The position numbers and the translations under genes were made by a program. A stretch of DNA of 64,000 nt from contig NZ_JRVC01000012.1 of assembly GCF_000807925.1 (NCBI RefSeq), forward strand, positions 1-64,000, given 5' to 3'. The notes below the pieces were generated by a model. The model saw nothing but the letters and a program-made list of their open reading frames with translations. It was not told the DNA's origin and ran no database searches. Positions 17,953 through 27,618 of this stretch are shown in pieces. This DNA comes from Novosphingobium subterraneum (GTDB lineage Bacteria > Pseudomonadota > Alphaproteobacteria > Sphingomonadales > Sphingomonadaceae). The number at the start of each line of letters is the position of its first letter. Position 1 is the first letter of the stretch.

Positions 17953-19767
17953 CTACTCGTCCTCGAAGAGATCCGCCAACTGTTCGATGATCGTGCCGCC
18001 CAATTGTTCGGCATCCATGATCGTCACTGCGCGGCGGTAATATCGGGTCACATCGTGACCGATGCCGATCGCGACAAGCTGGACCGGCGATTGCTTCTCG
18101 ATCCAGTCGATCACCTTGCGAAGGTGCTGTTCCAGGTATCCCGCGTTGTTGACGGACAAAGTGGAGTCATCCACTGGAGCACCGTCGGAAATGACCATCA
18201 GGATCCGGCGGTCCTCGGGCCGGGCCAGCAGCCGGGTATGCGCCCACAGCAGCGCTTCGCCGTCGATGTTTTCCTTGAGCAGACCCTCGCGCATCATCAG
18301 GCCGAGATTCTTTCTCGCACGGCGCCAAGGCTCGTCGGCCTTCTTGTAAACGATGTGGCGCAAGTCGTTGAGACGGCCCGGCTGCGAAGGCTTGCCACCG
18401 GCCAGCCATGCCTCGCGGCTTTGCCCCCCCTTCCACGCGCGGGTGGTGAAGCCGAGCACTTCTGTCTTGACCCCGCAACGCTCAAGCGTGCGCGCAAGAA
18501 TGTCGGCGCTGATCGCTGCGATCGAGATGGGGCGCCCGCGCATCGATCCGGAATTGTCGATCAGTAACGTGACGATGGTGTCCTTGAACTCGACATCGCG
18601 CTCGATCTTGTAGGACAGCGAATGACCCGGCGAGATCACCACGCGGGCAAGCCGAGCCGCGTCCAGCAGACCTTCTTCCTGGTCGAAGTCCCAAGACCGG
18701 TTCTGCTGCGCCATCAGGCGACGCTGTAGCCGGTTGGCGAGGCGCGTGACCACGCCCTGCAGCCCCTTGAGCTGGGTATCAAGGTAGGCGCGCAGACGGG
18801 TCAGTTCTTCCTCATCGCACAGGTCATTAGCCGAAACGACCTCGTCGAACTGCGTGGTGTAGCTCTTGTAGTCGAAGTTCTCGGGCAGGTCGGTCCAGGG
18901 ACGGTTCGGGCGCGTCGGCAGCATGCCCTCCTCGCCCTCGTCGGCCATGTCCGAATCGGCCGCATCGTCGTCCTGTTCGATTTCCTGCTCGGACTCCGAA
19001 TCCTCGTCGCCCTCGCTGGTGTCGCCAGCCACTTCGGACGGTTGCTGCTCCTGATCGTCGGAGTTCGAGGGCTCTTCCTCGCCCTCGTCTTCCTGCTCCT
19101 CGCCCTCGTCGTCCTGCGTGTCCTCATCCTGTTCGGACGCGGACTGCGTCAGGTCGAGATGCTGCAGCATGTCCAGTGCAAGCTGCTGAAACGCCCGCTG
19201 GTTGTCGAGCGAGAGGGCAAGGCCTTCGATGTCCTGGCCAACCTTGCTCTCGATCCAGCTGCGCACCATCGCCATGCCGGTATCGGTCGACGCCGGGGAT
19301 TCCTGTCCCGTCAGCTTCTCGCGCAGGAGCAGCGCAAGCGCGGTTGGCAGGGGAACGTCCTCGGGCTTTGCGGCGCGACTGATCGGGTCGGAGGCCATGC
19401 GCATGGCGAGGGCCGCACCGAGGTTGCCGCGCATGCCGGCATAGGCGTTCGCGCCAAGCGCCTCGTAGCGGACCTGCTCCACCGCATCATAGCAAGCGCG
19501 CGCCAGTGCCTCGGTCGGCGCATTGCGGCCGTGCATGGCAGCGTTGTGATGGCGCAGCCGCAGCGCCATCGAATCCGCATGACCGCGGGCTTCTGCTACC
19601 TGCTCTGCCGGGAGCGAACGCCCTGGCATTGGCACGCGCATGGACTGCCCGGACTGCACCGGCGCATCCGCCGTCCACGCCACCTCGACCTCGGGATCGA
19701 GCGAGATCGCCCGCGCAGTGCCGGTCAGCACCGAACGGAAACGGTCGAGGGGAGTTTCGTCAGCCAA
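17953..19767 (-). CDS. cobT: Cobaltochelatase subunit CobT
   Basis: This 604-residue protein is the VWA-containing subunit of the aerobic (late) cobaltochelatase, which with the CobS AAA+ ATPase and CobN inserts cobalt into hydrogenobyrinate diamide. The N-terminal domain (about 1-210) is followed by a very acidic linker (about 215-290, long Glu/Asp/Gln runs). A C-terminal VWA domain has a MIDAS motif DNSGSMRG beginning at about residue 404 and later [13 protein letters not shown]. The apparent start is TTG at 19767 with no good Shine-Dalgarno box, so the true start could differ slightly. cobS is often the neighbour but is not in this window. Confidence 0.93.
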   Translation of the reverse strand: MADETPLDRFRSVLTGTARAISLDPEVEVAWTADAPVQSGQSMRVPMPGRSLPAEQVAEARGHADSMALRLRHHNAAMHGRNAPTEALARACYDAVEQVRYEALGANAYAGMRGNLGAALAMRMASDPISRAAKPEDVPLPTALALLLREKLTGQESPASTDTGMAMVRSWIESKVGQDIEGLALSLDNQRAFQQLALDMLQHLDLTQSASEQDEDTQDDEGEEQEDEGEEEPSNSDDQEQQPSEVAGDTSEGDEDSESEQEIEQDDDAADSDMADEGEEGMLPTRPNRPWTDLPENFDYKSYTTQFDEVVSANDLCDEEELTRLRAYLDTQLKGLQGVVTRLANRLQRRLMAQQNRSWDFDQEEGLLDAARLARVVISPGHSLSYKIERDVEFKDTIVTLLIDNSGSMRGRPISIAAISADILARTLERCGVKTEVLGFTTRAWKGGQSREAWLAGGKPSQPGRLNDLRHIVYKKADEPWRRARKNLGLMMREGLLKENIDGEALLWAHTRLLARPEDRRILMVISDGAPVDDSTLSVNNAGYLEQHLRKVIDWIEKQSPVQLVAIGIGHDVTRYYRRAVTIMDAEQLGGTIIEQLADLFEDE

Positions 19768-19794
19768 TGCGCAAATGCCCGTGATTCAGAACGT

Positions 19795-20448
19795 TCAGCC
19801 GATCTTCTGACCGGTCTTCGCCCAGTCCGCAAGAAAGCCTTCGATACCCTTGTCCGTAAGGACATGTTTGAACAGGCCCTTGATCACGGCCGGGGGCGCA
19901 GTGATCACGTCGGCACCGATGCGTGCGCTCTCCAGCACGTGAACGCCATGGCGGATCGAAGCGACGAGGATTTCGGTCTCGAACGCATAGTTATCGTAGA
20001 TCAGGCGAATGTCGCGGATCAGGTCCATGCCATCGAAGCCGTTGTCGTCATGACGGCCGACAAACGGCGAGATGAAGGTCGCGCCGGCTTTGGCCGCAAG
20101 CAGCGCCTGATTGGCCGAGAAGCAGAGCGTGACATTGACCTTCGTGCCGTCGCTGGTCAGCGCCTTGCAGGTCTTGAGACCGTCAATCGTCAGCGGGACC
20201 TTGATGCAGACGTTGTCGGCGATCTTCCGCAGGATCTCGGCCTCGCGCATCATGCCTTCGTGGTCCAGCGCCACGACTTCGGCCGACACCGGACCATCGA
20301 CCAGACCGCAGATCTCACGGGTGACTTCAATGAAGTCCTTGCCCGCCTTGGCAATCAGGGTCGGGTTGGTGGTCACGCCATCAAGCAGGCCAGTGGCAGC
20401 AAGGTCGGCGATTTCGGCGGTATCGGCAGTGTCGACGAAGAACTTCAT
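19795..20448 (-). CDS. Fructose-6-phosphate aldolase / small transaldolase (TalC/FSA family)
   Basis: A 217-residue class I aldolase of the small transaldolase family. It either transfers dihydroxyacetone units in the pentose phosphate pathway or cleaves fructose 6-phosphate. The start is at [13 protein letters not shown] (20448), the classic family N-terminus; the in-frame extension to 20511 is not conserved-looking. Signatures are [13 protein letters not shown], the Schiff-base lysine in [42 protein letters not shown], and IITAPP-like [22 protein letters not shown]. Telling the transaldolase from the FSA activity needs biochemistry. Confidence 0.92.
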   Translation of the reverse strand: MKFFVDTADTAEIADLAATGLLDGVTTNPTLIAKAGKDFIEVTREICGLVDGPVSAEVVALDHEGMMREAEILRKIADNVCIKVPLTIDGLKTCKALTSDGTKVNVTLCFSANQALLAAKAGATFISPFVGRHDDNGFDGMDLIRDIRLIYDNYAFETEILVASIRHGVHVLESARIGADVITAPPAVIKGLFKHVLTDKGIEGFLADWAKTGQKIG

Positions 20449-20542
20449 GGGACGAGGCCTTCCAGCAGGGAGAAGTGATTCCCCCGTGCCTATAGGGAAA
20501 GCCTCGGCCAATGTCAGTGCCCGAGCATGCGAATTTGTCAGA

Positions 20543-21226
20543 CTATTTCAGGCCAAAAGCGGCCATCAGCACCGGATCGTTGGTCGAACGAGGGTCAGAA
20601 CGGATGGCGGCCTCTTCCCGGCCGATTGCGCGGAAGATTGCATTGTCCGCCTCATAGGCCAGCGAATTGGCAATGCCGCCAACGTCAACACCTGTCAGCG
20701 CGCCAAGGACCTGCCCCAGCAGCGGGTCCCGGCTCACCCGGATCGCATCGCCGAACTCCGGCACCATGATCTCGACAAGGCTCGTGCCCATCTCCTGGTG
20801 CAGGAACGACGTCGCCCCCATCGGATCTGAACCGCGCAGCAGCGCGAGCGCATTGCGAATGCCGATAGTGCGCACCGCGTCCGTCACTGCAGGCGCTGCG
20901 CGTTCCGCCGCATCATAGGCCATGTCGTTGAACGCCCGCTGCAGCCGGTCCCTGACGATCGGTCCGGTCAGGATCCGCTCGAGCACGCCGCCGCGGTTTC
21001 CGATAGCCTGGGGCAGGGCAAGCCGGGTTACCTGATCGTCCCAGAACCCGCCCGGCGCCAGCAAGCGCGCAAAGGCCCTATCGGTCGACAGGAACAGCAG
21101 CCGACGCACGGCCTCTTCCAGCGAGAACTGCGGATAGCTCGCACAGCCGGAAACGGCGAGCACGGCAGCTGACGTCATGCCGCCAAGCAGGACCCGGCGG
21201 TTCAGGATGGTGGAAGCCTGCGACAC
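20543..21226 (-). CDS. DUF4197 family lipoprotein
   Basis: A 227-residue protein using a GTG start at 21226 with AGGAG about 9 nt upstream; the in-frame ATG at 21325 is poorly placed. The N-terminus has a twin-arginine-like LNRRVLLGG then a hydrophobic stretch ending in the lipobox VSGC, so it is probably an exported lipoprotein. The mature part is mostly helical with [31 protein letters not shown] and [23 protein letters not shown] blocks typical of DUF4197. Function unknown. It is divergent from priA with a 70-nt shared promoter gap. Confidence 0.78.
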   Translation of the reverse strand: MSQASTILNRRVLLGGMTSAAVLAVSGCASYPQFSLEEAVRRLLFLSTDRAFARLLAPGGFWDDQVTRLALPQAIGNRGGVLERILTGPIVRDRLQRAFNDMAYDAAERAAPAVTDAVRTIGIRNALALLRGSDPMGATSFLHQEMGTSLVEIMVPEFGDAIRVSRDPLLGQVLGALTGVDVGGIANSLAYEADNAIFRAIGREEAAIRSDPRSTNDPVLMAAFGLK

Positions 21227-21296
21227 GTTTTTCTCCTCAATTCCTTTGCGCCCGGGCTTTGCCCGTTGCGATGCAGCCCCATATAGACCGGCGAAC

Positions 21297-23462
21297 ATGA
21301 ACCGCGTCCGATGCCTTGTCTTCAACTCCGCGCTCGGCCCGCTCGACTATCGCGTGCCCGCCGGGATGGACGTGGAACCTGGCAGCGTCGTGATCGCACC
21401 GCTGGGGCCGCGGCAGATCATCGGCGTGGTCTGGGAAGCGGAACGGCTGCCGGGAACTGAAGTTCCGGATGCCAAACTCCGCCCATTGCTTCAGGTTCTC
21501 CCTGTCCCTCCCCTGCCCGCACCATTGCGGCGCCTGATCGAGTGGACTGCCGACTATTACGTCGCGCCGCTTGCGGCAGTGGCGCGCATGGCGCTGTCAA
21601 GCACGGCCGCACTGCAAGGCGGCGGCACCGTCACCGAATATCGCCTGACCGGCCGCGAGCCGGAACGAATGACGCCCCAGCGTCTCATCGCTCTGGACCT
21701 GTTGCAGGACCAGCAGGCAACGATCCGCGAACTGTCGGAAATCGCCGGGGTCTCCGACGGCGTGCTGCGCGGCATGGTCAATGCCGGGCTGCTTGAACCG
21801 GTGGTGGTCGATTCGGACCGGCCCTATCCACCCGCGGATGCCGGTTTCGCCTCTCCCGACCTGTCGGATGAGCAATCGGAAGTCGCCGCCCGCTTTGTCG
21901 AGGCGGTCAATAAGCATGACTTCCACCCGTTTCTGCTCGACGGCGTGACCGGCTCTGGCAAGACGGAAACCTATTTCGAAGCTGTAGCAGCCGCGATTGA
22001 GCATGGGCGGCAAGTCCTCGTGCTCCTTCCGGAAATCGCGCTCACAGAAACCTTCCTCAAGCGCTTCGAAGCGCGCTTTGGGGTACCGCCGGTCACGTGG
22101 CATTCCTCGCTGAAATCGTCCGAACGGCGGCGCGCGTGGCGGGCTGTGGCAGCAGGAACGGCGCAAGTGGTGGTCGGTGCACGCAGCGCACTGTTCCTGC
22201 CCTTCGCCCGCCTCGGCCTCATCGTCGTCGACGAAGCGCACGAGATCTCGTTCAAGCAGGACGACGGGGTGCGCTACAACGCCCGCGACGTCGCAGTCAT
22301 GCGCGCTCATTTCGAGAAAGTGCCAGTCATCCTTGCCAGCGCCACGCCGGCGCTGGAAAGTCTGCAGATGGCCGAAGCCGGGCGTTACGAGCGGGCGGTC
22401 CTGCCCGCACGCTTTGGCGGGGCGACGATGCCAGACATCCAGATTGTCGACCTGCGCGAGCAACAGCCCGAGCGCGGACACTGGATCGCGCCGCCATTGG
22501 TCGAGGCACTGAAGGATCGGCTCGCCAAGGGCGAGCAGTCACTGCTTTTCCTGAACCGGCGCGGCTATGCTCCGCTTACCCTGTGCCGGACCTGCGGCTA
22601 TCGGTTCCAGTGCCCCAACTGCTCGGCCTGGCTGGTCGAGCACCGCCTCTCGCGCCGCCTCGCCTGTCACCATTGTGGACACGAGATCCCGCCGCCCGAT
22701 GCCTGCCCCGAATGCAGCGAGCCCGATTGCCTTGTCGCCTGCGGCCCCGGGGTTGAACGCATTGCAGACGAGGTTGCGGCGATCCTGCCCGAAGCCCGCG
22801 TCGCGCTGGTCACTTCCGACACGCTGACCAGCCCCGCGAAGGCTGCAGAGTTCGTCGAGATGGCAAGCAACAAGGCGATCGACGTGATCGTCGGCACCCA
22901 GCTTGTCACCAAGGGCTACCACTTTCCGGAACTCACGCTGGTCGGCGTGATCGATGCCGACATGGGCCTCGAGGGCGGCGATCTTCGCGCAGCCGAACGC
23001 ACCTATCAGCAAGTGGCGCAAGTCGCAGGCCGCGCCGGCCGTGGTGAAAAGCCCGGCGAGGTGCTGATCCAGACCCGGCACCCCGAAGCGCCGGTTATCG
23101 AGGCCCTGGCCAGCGGCGACCGTGACGCCTTCTACGCCGCCGAAGCCGAAGCCCGGCGCGATGCCGGAGCGCCACCCTTCGGACGTTGGGCCGCGATCAT
23201 CGTTTCAAGCGAGGACGAAGCCGAAGCGCGCGACGCTGCTCGCGGGATTGGAGGTTCGGCGCCGCGACTGGACGACGTGCTGATTCTCGGGCCTGCCCCG
23301 GCGCCGCTGTCGCTCCTGCGCGGCCGCTATCGCTACCGCCTGCTGATCAACGCACGCCGCTCCACCGAACTGCAGCGCGTAATCCGCGACTGGCTCGATC
23401 CCCTGCGCTTCCCGCCGGGCGTCCGTGTCGCCGTGGATATCGATCCCTACAGCTTTGTCTGA
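21297..23462 (+). CDS. priA: Primosomal protein N' (replication restart helicase PriA)
   Basis: A 721-residue superfamily 2 3'-5' DNA helicase that reloads the replisome at stalled forks. The start at 21297 (MNRVRCLVFNSALGPLDYRVP) gives the usual N-terminal 3'BD domain; the longer frame from 21177 would overlap the divergent DUF4197 gene. Walker A is GVTGSGKTETY (about 215), Walker B is DEAHE (about 311), and motif GQAGRAGR-like is VAGRAGRGE. Eight cysteines of the two zinc sites lie at about 435-485 in CxxC pairs (CRTCGYRFQCPNC, CHHCGHE, CPEC). Length and domains are complete. Confidence 0.97.
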   Translation: MNRVRCLVFNSALGPLDYRVPAGMDVEPGSVVIAPLGPRQIIGVVWEAERLPGTEVPDAKLRPLLQVLPVPPLPAPLRRLIEWTADYYVAPLAAVARMALSSTAALQGGGTVTEYRLTGREPERMTPQRLIALDLLQDQQATIRELSEIAGVSDGVLRGMVNAGLLEPVVVDSDRPYPPADAGFASPDLSDEQSEVAARFVEAVNKHDFHPFLLDGVTGSGKTETYFEAVAAAIEHGRQVLVLLPEIALTETFLKRFEARFGVPPVTWHSSLKSSERRRAWRAVAAGTAQVVVGARSALFLPFARLGLIVVDEAHEISFKQDDGVRYNARDVAVMRAHFEKVPVILASATPALESLQMAEAGRYERAVLPARFGGATMPDIQIVDLREQQPERGHWIAPPLVEALKDRLAKGEQSLLFLNRRGYAPLTLCRTCGYRFQCPNCSAWLVEHRLSRRLACHHCGHEIPPPDACPECSEPDCLVACGPGVERIADEVAAILPEARVALVTSDTLTSPAKAAEFVEMASNKAIDVIVGTQLVTKGYHFPELTLVGVIDADMGLEGGDLRAAERTYQQVAQVAGRAGRGEKPGEVLIQTRHPEAPVIEALASGDRDAFYAAEAEARRDAGAPPFGRWAAIIVSSEDEAEARDAARGIGGSAPRLDDVLILGPAPAPLSLLRGRYRYRLLINARRSTELQRVIRDWLDPLRFPPGVRVAVDIDPYSFV

Positions 23463-23526
23463 CGCTTAGGGGGCCTGACCCTTAGAGGCAGGTTGAACCA
23501 AAACGTCACTCGGCCATTCCGCAAGG

Positions 23527-25065
23527 ATGACCGGCCCCGTCCTCGTTCCGATCCTTGGCGACCAGCTTTCGCCTGACATCTCCAGCCTGGCTGATCGCAA
23601 GCCGGACGACACCGTGATCCTAATGATGGAAGTGGCCGAGGAGACCACCTACGTCCTCCATCACAAGGCCAAGATCGCGCTGATCCTCTCGGCCATGCGC
23701 CACTTCGCCAAGGAATTGTGCGAGGCTGGCTGGACGGTCGACTACGTTCGCCTTGATGACCCGGAAAACACCGGCAGCTTCACCGGCGAAGTTGCCCGCG
23801 CCATAGCTCGCCATGACGTACGCGGCGTGCAGGTGACCGAGCCAGGGGAATGGCGGGTGCGGCAGGCAATGGAGCAGTGGCGCACTGACCTCCCGGTCCG
23901 CGTCCGCATTTTGCCCGATACCCGCTTCATCTGCCCCCTGCCCGACTTCTTCGAATGGGCGGCAGGCCGCCGCGAGTTGCGCATGGAATGGTTCTACCGT
24001 GAAATGCGCCGCAAGACCGGGCTTCTCATGGACGGTGACAAGCCAATGGGAGGTCGCTGGAATTTCGACGCGGAAAACCGGAGAGGACCCGAGAAGAGCC
24101 TCGCGCCGCCAGTTCTCCCCGCGTTCAAGCCGGACGAGGTGACGCACGAGGTTCTCCAAATGGTCGCCGAACGATTTGACAGGCACTTCGGCTCGCTCGG
24201 CAACTTTGCCTGGCCGGTTTGCAGGGCCGAGGCGGAGCAGGCAAGAGACGCCTTCCTCAAGGACCGTCTGCCAATGTTCGGCAGGTATCAGGACGCAATG
24301 GTGACGGGGCAGGATTTCCTGTTTCACGCCGCACTGTCCCCCGCGATCAATATCGGCCTCCTGGATCCGCTCGACCTCTGTCGCCGTGCCGAGATGGAAT
24401 GGCGCGAAGGCCGCGCACCACTGGAAGCCGTCGAAGGCTTCATCCGCCAGATCATCGGCTGGCGGGAATACATCCGCGGCATGTACTGGCTGGAAATGCC
24501 GGCGCTCGCCGAAGCCAACGGCCTTGATGCCCACCGTCCGCTACCCGACTTCTACTGGACGGGCGACACGCAGATGCACTGCATTGCCGAATGTGTCCGC
24601 ACCACGCGGGACAATGCCTATGCCCATCACATCCAGCGGTTGATGGTGCTCGGCAATTTCGCTCTTCTTGCCGGCCTTGACCCTCGGGAAGTGGCGGAAT
24701 GGTATCTGATCGTCTTTGCCGATGCCTATGAATGGGTCGAACTGCCCAACGTGGCAGGCATGATCCTTCATGCCGACAAGGGCCGTCTGGCGTCCAAACC
24801 CTACGCGGCCAGCGGCGCCTACATTGATCGCATGAGCGACTATTGCGGCAAATGCACTTACGACGTGAAGCAGAAGACCGGCCCCGGCGCCTGCCCGTTC
24901 AATGCACTCTACTGGCATTTCCTCGCGCGGAATGAAAATCACCTGTCGAGCTATCATCGGCTCGCCCAACCTTATGCCACGTGGCGAAGGATGGACGAAG
25001 ACCGGCGTGACGAATACATTGCCAGTGCCGAGCTTTTCCTGAACAGTCTTTCCCAAAAGCCCTGA
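23527..25065 (+). CDS. Iron-sulfur cryptochrome/photolyase (FeS-BCP, PhrB-type (6-4) photolyase)
   Basis: A 512-residue flavoprotein of the iron-sulfur bacterial cryptochrome/photolyase group. Agrobacterium PhrB of this group repairs (6-4) photoproducts. The N-terminal alpha/beta domain (VLVPILGDQLSPDISSL) is the antenna-binding part and the C-terminal helical part binds FAD. Cysteines at 352, 440, 443 and 456 match, with a constant +2 offset, the four cluster ligands known for PhrB (350, 438, 441, 454). The DYCGKC and GPGACPFNALYWHFL motifs and NENHLSSYHRLAQPYATWRRM are typical. It follows priA by 64 nt in the same direction. DNA repair is more likely than pure signalling, but this is inferred. 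Confidence 0.92.
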   Translation: MTGPVLVPILGDQLSPDISSLADRKPDDTVILMMEVAEETTYVLHHKAKIALILSAMRHFAKELCEAGWTVDYVRLDDPENTGSFTGEVARAIARHDVRGVQVTEPGEWRVRQAMEQWRTDLPVRVRILPDTRFICPLPDFFEWAAGRRELRMEWFYREMRRKTGLLMDGDKPMGGRWNFDAENRRGPEKSLAPPVLPAFKPDEVTHEVLQMVAERFDRHFGSLGNFAWPVCRAEAEQARDAFLKDRLPMFGRYQDAMVTGQDFLFHAALSPAINIGLLDPLDLCRRAEMEWREGRAPLEAVEGFIRQIIGWREYIRGMYWLEMPALAEANGLDAHRPLPDFYWTGDTQMHCIAECVRTTRDNAYAHHIQRLMVLGNFALLAGLDPREVAEWYLIVFADAYEWVELPNVAGMILHADKGRLASKPYAASGAYIDRMSDYCGKCTYDVKQKTGPGACPFNALYWHFLARNENHLSSYHRLAQPYATWRRMDEDRRDEYIASAELFLNSLSQKP

Positions 25066-25182
25066 ACTTCGGGCCGGAACCGATCCGCATACGGTCGTGC
25101 TTGCCGATAACGAAAGAATGAAGGACTGCTCTTGCGAACTTTTCCGGCAATGGGTGGTTGATCTGGCGTAAATATTTCTGGC

Positions 25183-26394
25183 TTGAAGATTTTCCTGCGG
25201 TCCATCGCATTTGGGACAAGCATCCTCGTCTCGGCAACTACTCCAGCATCGGCAGAAAGCTGGTACAAGCTCGATTCCCGCCATTTCGTGCTGCACAGCG
25301 CGGGCAGCGTCGAACTCGCCACAAAGTTGTCGAATGATCTCGAACGATTCGATTTTCTGGTCCGGCAGATGTTCGGCATTCCCGATGATCCCAATGCCAT
25401 GCCGCTGCCGATATATCTGCTGCCCAACAAGGCTGCAGTTGGCGCATTGTACAAGGTCCCGGAGGTAGCGGGATTCTTCTCGCATGACATCGAAGGCCGC
25501 TTCATCGTCTCGCATCGCGAGGTTGCCATGTCCGAGCTCGAACTTGGCGCCCAGGCAACCTTGTTCCACGAATATGCCCACTTCCTGATGTTCCGAAACT
25601 TCCGCTTCGCCTATCCCTCCTGGTACGTGGAAGGCTTTGCGGAGTATCTTTCCACCGTCGAATTTGACAGTCAGGGTCGCTTCGATCTTGGTCGTCCGGC
25701 CCGTCATAGAGCGTGGACCCTTGCGCGGGACGATATGCCCCTGACCGAGGTTCTGGCTGGCAAGCAGGGGCGCAATTCGGATCTGTTCTACGGCAAGTCC
25801 TGGCTGCTGGTACACTTCCTCAGCACAAGCGAGGAGCGGAAGGGCCAGCTCGGCAATTATCTCTCGCTCGTGGCAGGTGGAATGCCGCCCGACGAAGCCG
25901 GCACCGCTGCATCTGGTGACCTCAAGAAGCTGGATCGCGAACTCGACAAGTACATGCGCGGAAGCATCAAGTTCTCGCGCTCCGCTACGCCCTTGCCGCA
26001 GCCTGCCGCCCCTGCCCTCGAACGCTTGTCGCCAGTCGATTCGGCCATTGTTCCCCTCCACCTTATGCGCTTCATCGACAAGCGTGAGGAAGAGGCACTT
26101 GGCGAACTGCGCCAGATCGCGCTGGCAAATCCGCAGTCCGCCAATGCCGCTTACGAGGTGGCAAGAGCAGCACAGGCGCTCGCGAACAGCACCGAAGATA
26201 CGGCCAAAGAAATCGCGTTGTGGAACGAGGCCGAGAAGTTCAACGAACTTGGCTTGAAACTGGCGCCGTGGATGGCGCGGGCGAACCTCCTGAAGGGCGA
26301 GATCGAGATGCACCGGCTCGGGAACGTGTCCATAAGGACGCCCGAACGGTGGACTGCGGCCCGAGGCTGGGTCAACAAGGCCAGCGACGCATAA
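25183..26394 (+). CDS. Secreted gluzincin-type metallopeptidase, N-terminal part before an in-frame stop
   Basis: The frame encodes 403 residues from a TTG start with a signal peptide (TTPASAES). H129-E-Y-A-H133 followed by WYVEGFAEYL (E150, E154) is the zinc site of a peptidase MA-like gluzincin. Helical TPR-like repeats begin near residue 290 (VPLHLMRFIDKREEEALGELRQIALANPQSANAAYEVARAAQAL). A TAA at 26392-26394 ends the frame in the middle of a repeat, and the same frame continues with convincing TPR-like sequence to 26715. The catalytic part is intact, so a truncated protein could still be made. No strong Shine-Dalgarno box precedes the TTG. Confidence 0.75.
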   Translation: MKIFLRSIAFGTSILVSATTPASAESWYKLDSRHFVLHSAGSVELATKLSNDLERFDFLVRQMFGIPDDPNAMPLPIYLLPNKAAVGALYKVPEVAGFFSHDIEGRFIVSHREVAMSELELGAQATLFHEYAHFLMFRNFRFAYPSWYVEGFAEYLSTVEFDSQGRFDLGRPARHRAWTLARDDMPLTEVLAGKQGRNSDLFYGKSWLLVHFLSTSEERKGQLGNYLSLVAGGMPPDEAGTAASGDLKKLDRELDKYMRGSIKFSRSATPLPQPAAPALERLSPVDSAIVPLHLMRFIDKREEEALGELRQIALANPQSANAAYEVARAAQALANSTEDTAKEIALWNEAEKFNELGLKLAPWMARANLLKGEIEMHRLGNVSIRTPERWTAARGWVNKASDA

Positions 26395-26715
26395 CCTTAC
26401 GAGTCCTTCGCGATCTGGACGCTGTTCCAGAGCTACAGCAGCGAGTCGGCGGATATACCCGGCTCTGCGCGCTACGCCTTGCGACGGGCACTCGAACTTG
26501 CGCCGGAAGCTAACAGCATACGCGCAGCCTTTGCTTGGGACCAGGCGAACCAGGGGCGGTTCGATGACGCTATCGCCCACGCACGCATTCTCGCCAACGA
26601 TCCTCACGGCGGACAGTACGGCAAGTCTCTTCGCGCCAGGATCGAGCGTTGGAAGTCAACAGGGCAACCAGAGAAACCTTGTACGGCAGAGGAAGACGCC
26701 TGCGAAACTAAATGA
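26395..26715 (+). pseudogene. Detached C-terminal TPR segment of the metallopeptidase gene
   Basis: This is the same reading frame as the preceding gene, resuming directly after its TAA. It encodes PYESFAIWTLFQSY, then YALRRALELAPEANSIRAAFAWDQ (in part) and GRFDDAIAHARILANDPHG, which continue the TPR-like pattern, and stops at 26713-26715. Without the TAA the product would be 510 residues. The nonsense codon could be a real inactivating mutation, a sequencing error, or a programmed readthrough site. An ATG-initiated internal start at 26479 seems unlikely because the repeat would begin mid-helix. Confidence 0.65.
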
Positions 26716-26745
26716 TGCCTCGGCACTGGCGAGCCGACCGGTCCG

Positions 26746-27618
26746 TCAGTGCCGCGCCCACATGGGTGGCCGTATGCCACCCTGACGGACGACGCGCAGG
26801 AGCAGGAACAACCCTGCGCCAGTCGCCACCAGCATGGCGATCACGCTTGCCTCCAGACCGAACGCACCGCCAGTCAGCCAGTCAGGCCCGTTGCGTGTTG
26901 TCGCCAGCAGGCCATCTGGCGTGGCGCCCCCTGAAACCGGCACGCTGAACACCCAGCCTTGGGTGAAATTCCACGCGGCATGAATGCCGATCGGGATCCA
27001 CAGCCTTCGTTTCCAGAGGTATGCCGCGCCGAGCAGGATGCCGGCTTCCATGGCAATGGCGAAGGCGGCAAAGAAGGTCGCTCCCTCGTTTCCCAGATGA
27101 GCCGCGCCGAACAATGCCGAGGTAATGCCAAGCGCCGCCCAGGTGCCCAACAGCGCCTCGATGTGTCGCAGCAGGATGCCCCGGAACAGGATTTCCTCGA
27201 ACGTGCCGGATGTCACCGCCATCGCAAGCATGGCCCACAAGGCCCCAATGCCGTTCACGCCTTCGACCGCAAACCCGCCCAGGACGGCGACGATCCCTGT
27301 CATGAGGCCGAACAGTGCGGCCCCGATGAAGAATCCAAGAGACACTTCACGCCCGAACATGACCAGCGGCAGTTCATCATTCCCGCGTCGCTCGATCCAT
27401 CGCCGACAAGCGAGGTACGTCGTGATGGCCAGTGCCGCGGTGATCAGGGCGGCAAGAAAGTCCAGGAAGGTATCGTCCGGCACCACCCTCTTCAGCAACA
27501 GCGAAGCCAGCGACGCCACGAAGGCAACAAGCCCGAATTCGATGATGATCAGGACTGCGGGAAAACCGACGATCCGCCGCAACAAGCTTTGCCTTGCCGG
27601 TCCGGAAACATCATTCAT
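26746..27618 (-). CDS. CPBP (CAAX/Abi) family intramembrane metalloprotease
   Basis: A 290-residue multi-pass membrane protein. The start at 27618 (MNDVSGPARQ) overlaps the end of ada by 8 nt (ATGAATGA); the longer frame to 27690 lies wholly inside ada. The CPBP signature is complete: TFEEILFRG (EExxxR), then FGAAHLG and the final GIHAAWNFTQG histidine and asparagine. Members process prenylated proteins or act in immunity and stress. Here the substrate is unknown. It is translationally coupled to ada, but a role in alkylation response is only suggested by that. Confidence 0.9.
   Translation of the reverse strand: MNDVSGPARQSLLRRIVGFPAVLIIIEFGLVAFVASLASLLLKRVVPDDTFLDFLAALITAALAITTYLACRRWIERRGNDELPLVMFGREVSLGFFIGAALFGLMTGIVAVLGGFAVEGVNGIGALWAMLAMAVTSGTFEEILFRGILLRHIEALLGTWAALGITSALFGAAHLGNEGATFFAAFAIAMEAGILLGAAYLWKRRLWIPIGIHAAWNFTQGWVFSVPVSGGATPDGLLATTRNGPDWLTGGAFGLEASVIAMLVATGAGLFLLLRVVRQGGIRPPMWARH

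Noticed and set aside
24541..26607. 688-codon minus-strand frame opposite the photolyase and metallopeptidase genes
   Set aside because: It crosses two recognisable plus-strand genes and has no domain of its own.
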